Shown here in pieces: positions 14,103 to 17,077 of a stretch of 17,077 nucleotides of DNA. Each line of letters starts with the position of its first letter. Position 1 is the stretch's first letter. The notes beneath the pieces are model-generated. The model saw nothing but the letters and a program-made list of their open reading frames with translations, was not told where the DNA came from and ran no database searches. The stretch is from Chloroflexota bacterium (lineage in GTDB: Bacteria; Chloroflexota; Anaerolineae; UBA4142), in contig JACQGS010000136.1 of assembly GCA_016199405.1 (NCBI GenBank), positions 1-17,077 on the forward strand. Reading direction: 5' to 3'. The position numbers and the translations under genes were made by a program.

Positions 14103-15176
14103 TTATCCCTTGGCTTTGTTGATCGGAATCACGCGGATGCCCCAGCCCGGCTCGATTTCAAAACTGACGATGTTGCCGGTCGTCTGCTCCGCGCCGCGCA
14201 CTTTGGTCACTTCGAGTGTTTTCACCAGTTTATTGCCGACCTCTTCCGTCCGCAGTTGCAGATGCGCGTCGCAGAGCGAACGGAGGCGGGTCAAGAGTTC
14301 GCGCGTCAAGCCGTGCGAATGGATGATGATCAGCACCGTCGTGCTGCCGCCCGCGCACAGCCGCTTGCTGTCTTCGAAAAATCCCAGCACCTCTTTATCG
14401 GACGATTCCGGAATGGACGACGTGAGCGAATCAATATAGATCATATCGCGCCCTTTTTCTTTCTTCATCGCTTGGGTGATGGTCAGCGTCGCGCCTTTGC
14501 CGAGCCGTGACGTTTCAATGGGGTAGACGTGCACATTGCCGAGCAGCAAATGGTCAAGCACGTCCAGATTCAAACTCCGCATCTGCTTCACGAGACTCTT
14601 GACCGTGTTCTCGCTGGTAAAGAGCGTGACCTTGTAGCCCTCTTTGAGCGAGCCATACAACATTTGCTGCGACAGCACCGATTTGCCCGCGCCGGAATCG
14701 CCTTCGATGAGCGTGAGCGAGCCGAACGGCACGCCGCCGCCCATTTTGTTGTCGAGGTCGGCGTTGCCGGTCGAGATCATCCGCGTCTGCTTATCTTCTT
14801 CGCTGATGAGCAGCGGCTTGAGCTTGGTGATCAGTTCGACCGGTCCGAACGGCTTGATCAGAAAATCGTCCACGTTGGATTTGGGACCGATTTCCAAATT
14901 CTCCAACTGATTCTCGTCCGCGATCATCAAGACGCGCTGATGGTTGGTCGCCGGATCTTTGCGGAGCATTTTGGCAAAATCGTTTCCCTTCATCGTGGGG
15001 AGTTTGTAATCCACCATCACGAGGTCGGGTTGCTCGCGCCGCGCCATCCGCAAGCCCTCTTGCCCGTCGGTCGCGTGCAAAACGCCGTACCCTTCTTCTT
15101 GCAGTGGGTAGCGAATCAATTCGACGAGTTGCGCGTCGGGTTCAACGATGAGGATTTTTTTTATCTTGGTTGGCAT
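14103..15176 (-). CDS. Receiver domain fused to ArlH (FlaH)/KaiC-like ATPase
   Basis: A 357-residue two-domain protein. Residues 5-120 are a CheY-like receiver: acidic E12/D14, phospho-acceptor D56 (MVDYKLPT) and K108 (LIKPF) are present, but the switch Thr is Ala (MIADE, A86). Residues 132-357 match ArlH: STGNADLDNKMGGGVPFGSL, Walker A GDSGAGKS (159-166), TSENTVKSLVKQMRSLNLDV, the VHVYPI strand and a Walker B-like DMIYIDSLTS. In archaea ArlH is a separate KaiC-like protein that binds ArlI and may act as a regulator of motor assembly. Here a receiver is joined to it directly. ATG 15176 is chosen because the earlier ATG (15224) would encode 16 residues from tandem-repeat DNA. ArlI starts 6 nt after its stop. 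Confidence 0.88.
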   Translation of the reverse strand: MPTKIKKILIVEPDAQLVELIRYPLQEEGYGVLHATDGQEGLRMARREQPDLVMVDYKLPTMKGNDFAKMLRKDPATNHQRVLMIADENQLENLEIGPKSNVDDFLIKPFGPVELITKLKPLLISEEDKQTRMISTGNADLDNKMGGGVPFGSLTLIEGDSGAGKSVLSQQMLYGSLKEGYKVTLFTSENTVKSLVKQMRSLNLDVLDHLLLGNVHVYPIETSRLGKGATLTITQAMKKEKGRDMIYIDSLTSSIPESSDKEVLGFFEDSKRLCAGGSTTVLIIIHSHGLTRELLTRLRSLCDAHLQLRTEEVGNKLVKTLEVTKVRGAEQTTGNIVSFEIEPGWGIRVIPINKAKG

Positions 15177-15190
15177 TGCGAAAACCTTTA

Positions 15191-15335
15191 GGACATTAGA
15201 GGGCGTAGAGGGCAGAGAGGGCATAGACGGCTAGAGGGCTCTGCCTTCTGTGCCTTCTGTGCCTTCTCTGCCTTCTGTGCCTTCTCCCGCCTTCTGTACC
15301 TTCTCATGCCTTCTTATGCCATCTCATACCTTCCC
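15191..15335. repeat. 9-10 nt tandem repeats that switch strand halfway
   Basis: From about 15196 to 15238 purine-rich units of the AGAGGGCNN type run on the + strand. From 15241 to 15335 about ten pyrimidine-rich units (TGCCTTCTG, 9 nt, drifting to 10-nt TGCCTTCTNN) follow. The second set is the complement of AGAAGGCA, so the two halves are inverted versions of one unit. They fill the 160-bp gap between the response regulator and the receiver-ArlH gene, where I see no gene. Confidence 0.75.
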
Positions 15336-15336
15336 A

Positions 15337-16146
15337 TCACGCCGCCGCGACTTTGGCATCGGGGCGATTCTTGATCATGCGCACCAGCTCTTCAATTTCA
15401 TTTCCCGCCCGCAATAAAAACGCGTTCGCGCCGGCGGGTAGAAATTTTCGATCCAGATACGGCGTGGGGCTGACGCCGATAATGAATGCTTGCGGCTTGC
15501 GCGCCCGAATTCTCGCGACGCCGGTCACGCCATCCATTTTGTGCCCAAAGTTGTTGTAGACGACAAAAACATCGTACTGCATGGACGAATTCAACACATC
15601 CTCGACATAGGCAAATCCAGTTACCGCAGCATTGAGCCGGCTGGTGAGCGCTCTGACGAGCACCTCGCGCGTCGGTTCGTGCATGTGCGCGATGCCAATC
15701 TTGACTACTTTCTCTCGCTTGTCGGACAACCCGGCGACCCATAGGATCGCTTTGACGCGTTGGATGAGGTCTTTGGCGCGAAACGGCTTGGTCATGACCT
15801 CCAACGCGCCGTCGTCCATCGTTGTCACTTGTTCATTGACGCGTTCCGCCACCAGTCTCGGTTGGGCGCGCAAGCGTTCGACGTTTCCCATGCCGGTGAC
15901 GATCAGGATTGCGATCTTCGCGGTTTCCGGATTGTCCCTGAGGATCCGACAAACCTCGTGCCCATCCAGATCGGGCATGAGAATGTCGAGAACGATGAGG
16001 TCGGGTTTGAACTCTGCGACTAGGCGCAATGCCTCAAAACCGTCGTAGGCGACTTCTGTCTCATAACCCTCGCGTTTTAGAACGGTCGCAATGATCGTCG
16101 CGATCGGTCGGTCATCATCTACACACAAAACTCGTATCTTGCGCAT
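15337..16146 (-). CDS. Response regulator with a second, degenerate receiver-like domain
   Basis: A 269-residue cytoplasmic protein. The N-terminal receiver (1-130) has the acidic cluster DDD (10-12), D54 in VLDILMPD, T84 in LIVTG and K120 in MTKPF. T84 and K120 are 36 residues apart rather than about 22, so there is an insert of roughly 14 residues (around NVERLRAQPRLVAERVNE) after beta4. After VLWVAGLSDKREK-like linker helices, residues about 148-260 resemble another receiver fold (VVKIGIAHMHEPTREVLVRA, YDVFVVYNNFG, AFIIGVSPTPYL), but the acidic pocket and acceptor Asp are absent. No DNA-binding or enzymatic output domain is present, so the second fold may serve for pairing, for example with the receiver on ArlH. 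ATG 16146 has GGGAGAG just upstream. Confidence 0.85.
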   Translation of the reverse strand: MRKIRVLCVDDDRPIATIIATVLKREGYETEVAYDGFEALRLVAEFKPDLIVLDILMPDLDGHEVCRILRDNPETAKIAILIVTGMGNVERLRAQPRLVAERVNEQVTTMDDGALEVMTKPFRAKDLIQRVKAILWVAGLSDKREKVVKIGIAHMHEPTREVLVRALTSRLNAAVTGFAYVEDVLNSSMQYDVFVVYNNFGHKMDGVTGVARIRARKPQAFIIGVSPTPYLDRKFLPAGANAFLLRAGNEIEELVRMIKNRPDAKVAAA

Positions 16147-16189
16147 CGCTCTCCCTACGCTCCCCCTTGCGCGGCAAGTTTGAACTCGC

Positions 16190-16222
16190 AGATTTCCGAA
16201 ATCTCCGAGATTTCGGAAATCT
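16190..16222. repeat. 33-bp perfect palindrome, sister of the element at 9283-9317
   Basis: Units AGATTTCCGAAATCT (16190-16204) and AGATTTCGGAAATCT (16208-16222), joined by CCG, each palindromic around one base. The layout is the same as at 9284-9316 but with C/G pairs changed to T/A at matched positions. It overlaps the last base of the GGDEF stop codon, in the gap before the response regulator. Confidence 0.85.
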
Positions 16223-16839
16223 CACGCGGCATCAAATAGATAAACGCTATGCTTTCCCATTTGCTTTGCTTGAGCCAACGCCTGCGCGGCTTGCTCGATT
16301 AACAGATCGGCGTCGAAATCTGAAATCACATCCATGATCGCGCCGACGCTGGCGATGCCGGCGCTCACGCCGATTTCTAGAATGCCGCCATTGGGCAACA
16401 ACCAACCGCCTATGCTCATCTTCGCTTGGATCCGCTCGAAAACATTGGCGGCATCCTGCGCGCGCGCGCCCGGCAAGATCAAGAGAATCGCGTCGTCGTT
16501 CCAGCGCCCCGCCCAATCATAAGGACGTCTGAAAAAATCCACGACCCCCGCCGTCAATTGCAGGATCGAATCAAACGTGGCGCGTCCTTGCTGTGCGCTG
16601 ATATTTTCTCGGTCGTCAATGCCGAGCAAAAGCAGACTGAGCGGCGTCTTTTGCCGGAGCGCGCGGTCCAACTCGGCGTGCAGATGAACGTAGATCGCGC
16701 GGCGGTTGAATAAGCCGGTCAAACCATCGTACATTGCCATATTGAGAATACTTTCAGTACTTTCAGCGCTCCCCGGCGTCCCACTTTCCAATTTCAAAGC
16801 CACTGCGTCTTCTTTGGTCATCATTTGAGAATCAATCAC
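16222..16839 (-). CDS. Degenerate GGDEF-domain protein at the head of the cluster
   Basis: About 205 residues from GTG 16839, which has GGAGGG 5 nt upstream. The frame also offers ATG 16917 (231 aa), but the extra N-terminus (MRKARKARKSLRTAQ) is coded by tandem-repeat DNA; ATG 16824 is another option. The GGDEF fold is recognisable from YDGLTGLFNRRAIYVHLHAE (the usual DxLTGLxNRR start), then PLSLLLLGIDD and ISAQQGRATFDSILQL. The active loop reads GRWNDDAILLILP, so GGDEF has become WNDDA: both Gly are lost and Glu is Asp. Diguanylate cyclase activity is doubtful; GTP or c-di-GMP sensing, or a scaffold, is possible. No receiver or PAS domain is attached. It is the first gene of the minus-strand series and mirrors the degenerate GGDEF gene near the other end. 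Confidence 0.78.
   Translation of the reverse strand: MIDSQMMTKEDAVALKLESGTPGSAESTESILNMAMYDGLTGLFNRRAIYVHLHAELDRALRQKTPLSLLLLGIDDRENISAQQGRATFDSILQLTAGVVDFFRRPYDWAGRWNDDAILLILPGARAQDAANVFERIQAKMSIGGWLLPNGGILEIGVSAGIASVGAIMDVISDFDADLLIEQAAQALAQAKQMGKHSVYLFDAA
16748..16770. repeat. Direct repeat related to the CTTTCAG palindromes (copy D)
   Basis: ACTTTCAGT-ACTTTCAGC, two direct copies of ACTTTCAG, within the degenerate GGDEF gene (read as SAESTESIL on the minus strand). It resembles the half-sites of the palindromes at 7132, 7422 and 16853. Confidence 0.4.
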
Positions 16840-16852
16840 GACGCCCTCCAAC

Positions 16853-16870
16853 GCTGAAAGTGCTTTCAGC
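16853..16870. repeat. Short palindrome copy C (GCTGAAAG/CTTTCAGC)
   Basis: GCTGAAAG-TG-CTTTCAGC is symmetric apart from the central dinucleotide. It is the reverse orientation of copies A and B, which have CA in the centre. It lies just upstream of GTG 16839 and its ribosome site, or within the gene if ATG 16917 is used. Confidence 0.55.
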
Positions 16871-16890
16871 AATTGCGCGGTCCGCAAAGA

Positions 16891-16944
16891 CTTTCGCGCC
16901 TTTCGCGCCTTTCGCATCTTGCGCGTCTTTCGTGCCTTTCGCGT
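16891..16944. repeat. Six exact-length 9-nt tandem repeats (CTTTCGCGC family)
   Basis: Units CTTTCGCGC, CTTTCGCGC, CTTTCGCAT, CTTGCGCGT, CTTTCGTGC and CTTTCGCGT, ending exactly at the left end of the next inverted-repeat element. Same unit family as at 9460 and 10936. Confidence 0.8.
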
Positions 16945-17041
16945 CTAGCAGTCTGTCGGAGAACCCTTGTAGCATAGCGCCTTGTGCGCGTTTTTGAGGA
17001 CGCCCACGAGGGGCTAAGCTACCTCTCCGACAAACTGCTAG
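16945..17041. mobile_element. 97-bp MITE-like element with 18-bp terminal inverted repeats
   Basis: CTAGCAGTCTGTCGGAGA (16945-16962) and TCTCCGACAAACTGCTAG (17024-17041) are inverted repeats with one mismatch. The interior is also partly self-complementary (GTAGC near 16969 with GCTAC near 17018). The outer CTAG on both sides could be a 4-bp target duplication rather than part of the arms. It codes for nothing, so it would need a transposase from elsewhere. Confidence 0.65.
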
Positions 17042-17077
17042 TGCGTAAAGATCGTCGCTGCCGTAATCCCATTCGGC

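Noticed and set aside
12489..14510. 673-codon open frame on the + strand across the ArlI-like and receiver-ArlH genes
   Set aside because: It is antisense to two well-supported ATPases, its product is rich in His/Arg/Asp without domain motifs, and it arises from the codon bias of the minus-strand genes.
15177..15224. Sixteen extra N-terminal residues on receiver-ArlH (ATG 15224)
   Set aside because: They are coded by repeat DNA, and the receiver fold begins just after ATG 15176.
15191..15335. CRISPR-like array
   Set aside because: Units are 9-10 nt with no unique spacers and no cas genes nearby.
17038..17077. Possible C-terminal tail of another minus-strand gene (PNGITAATIFTH, then TAG at the CTAG end of the MITE-like element)
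   Set aside because: Only twelve codons are in view; too little to call a gene, though it could be the upstream neighbour of the cluster.

Overview
The window looks like a stretch of a GC-rich Chloroflexota (Anaerolineae-like) chromosome. The clues are the long extracytoplasmic linkers built from Thr/Pro units of the TPTATPTNTP type, the abundant small palindromic and 9-10 nt tandem repeats between genes, and a monoderm-style envelope inventory (LysM and PPC modules, no secretin seen). The lineage is inferred from style, not from a marker gene.

Left part, + strand (1-3776): the 3' part of a ClpC-type AAA+ unfoldase; a pair of small genes, the first broken by an in-frame TAG; a rho-independent terminator; and a two-gene ABC exporter (ATPase plus ABC-2 permease, overlapping by 4 nt). 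The exporter's promoter carries an inverted repeat and seems to give a leaderless mRNA.

Middle, + strand (3854-5941): a near-consensus sigma70-type promoter drives a three-gene signalling operon made of a DUF4388/PATAN protein, a small COG2229/MglA-like GTPase and a V4R-domain ligand-binding protein. It ends at a 101-bp hairpin placed exactly between convergent genes.

Right part, - strand (read from about 16839 down to 6056): eleven co-oriented genes. Their order is degenerate GGDEF, two-domain response regulator, receiver fused to an ArlH (FlaH)/KaiC-like ATPase, ArlI (FlaI)-type motor ATPase, ArlJ (FlaJ)-type platform protein, a 2-TM acidic-tailed protein, a TadV/CpaA-size prepilin peptidase, PilN-like protein with a PPC domain, PilO-like protein with a C-terminal LysM, a second degenerate GGDEF protein and a 66-aa protein. 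The H-I-J trio is the core of the archaeal swimming motor (archaellum), and the ATPase and platform protein resemble euryarchaeal FlaI and FlaJ over their whole length rather than TadA/TadB/TadC. No archaellin or pilin, ArlF/ArlG, or ArlC/D/E is visible. PilN/PilO-type proteins with Thr/Pro stalks and wall-binding modules may play the stator/anchor part.

Working model (inference): this is an archaellum-derived, receiver-controlled surface machine of a bacterium. Its output would be set by the receiver domain on ArlH, a second response regulator and two catalytically doubtful GGDEF proteins, perhaps with polarity or ligand input from the neighbouring GTPase/V4R operon. Archaellum genes have, to my knowledge, been reported in some Chloroflexota, so the presence of ArlHIJ may not be new. 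The receiver-ArlH fusion and the PilN-PPC/PilO-LysM partners are the parts most worth checking.
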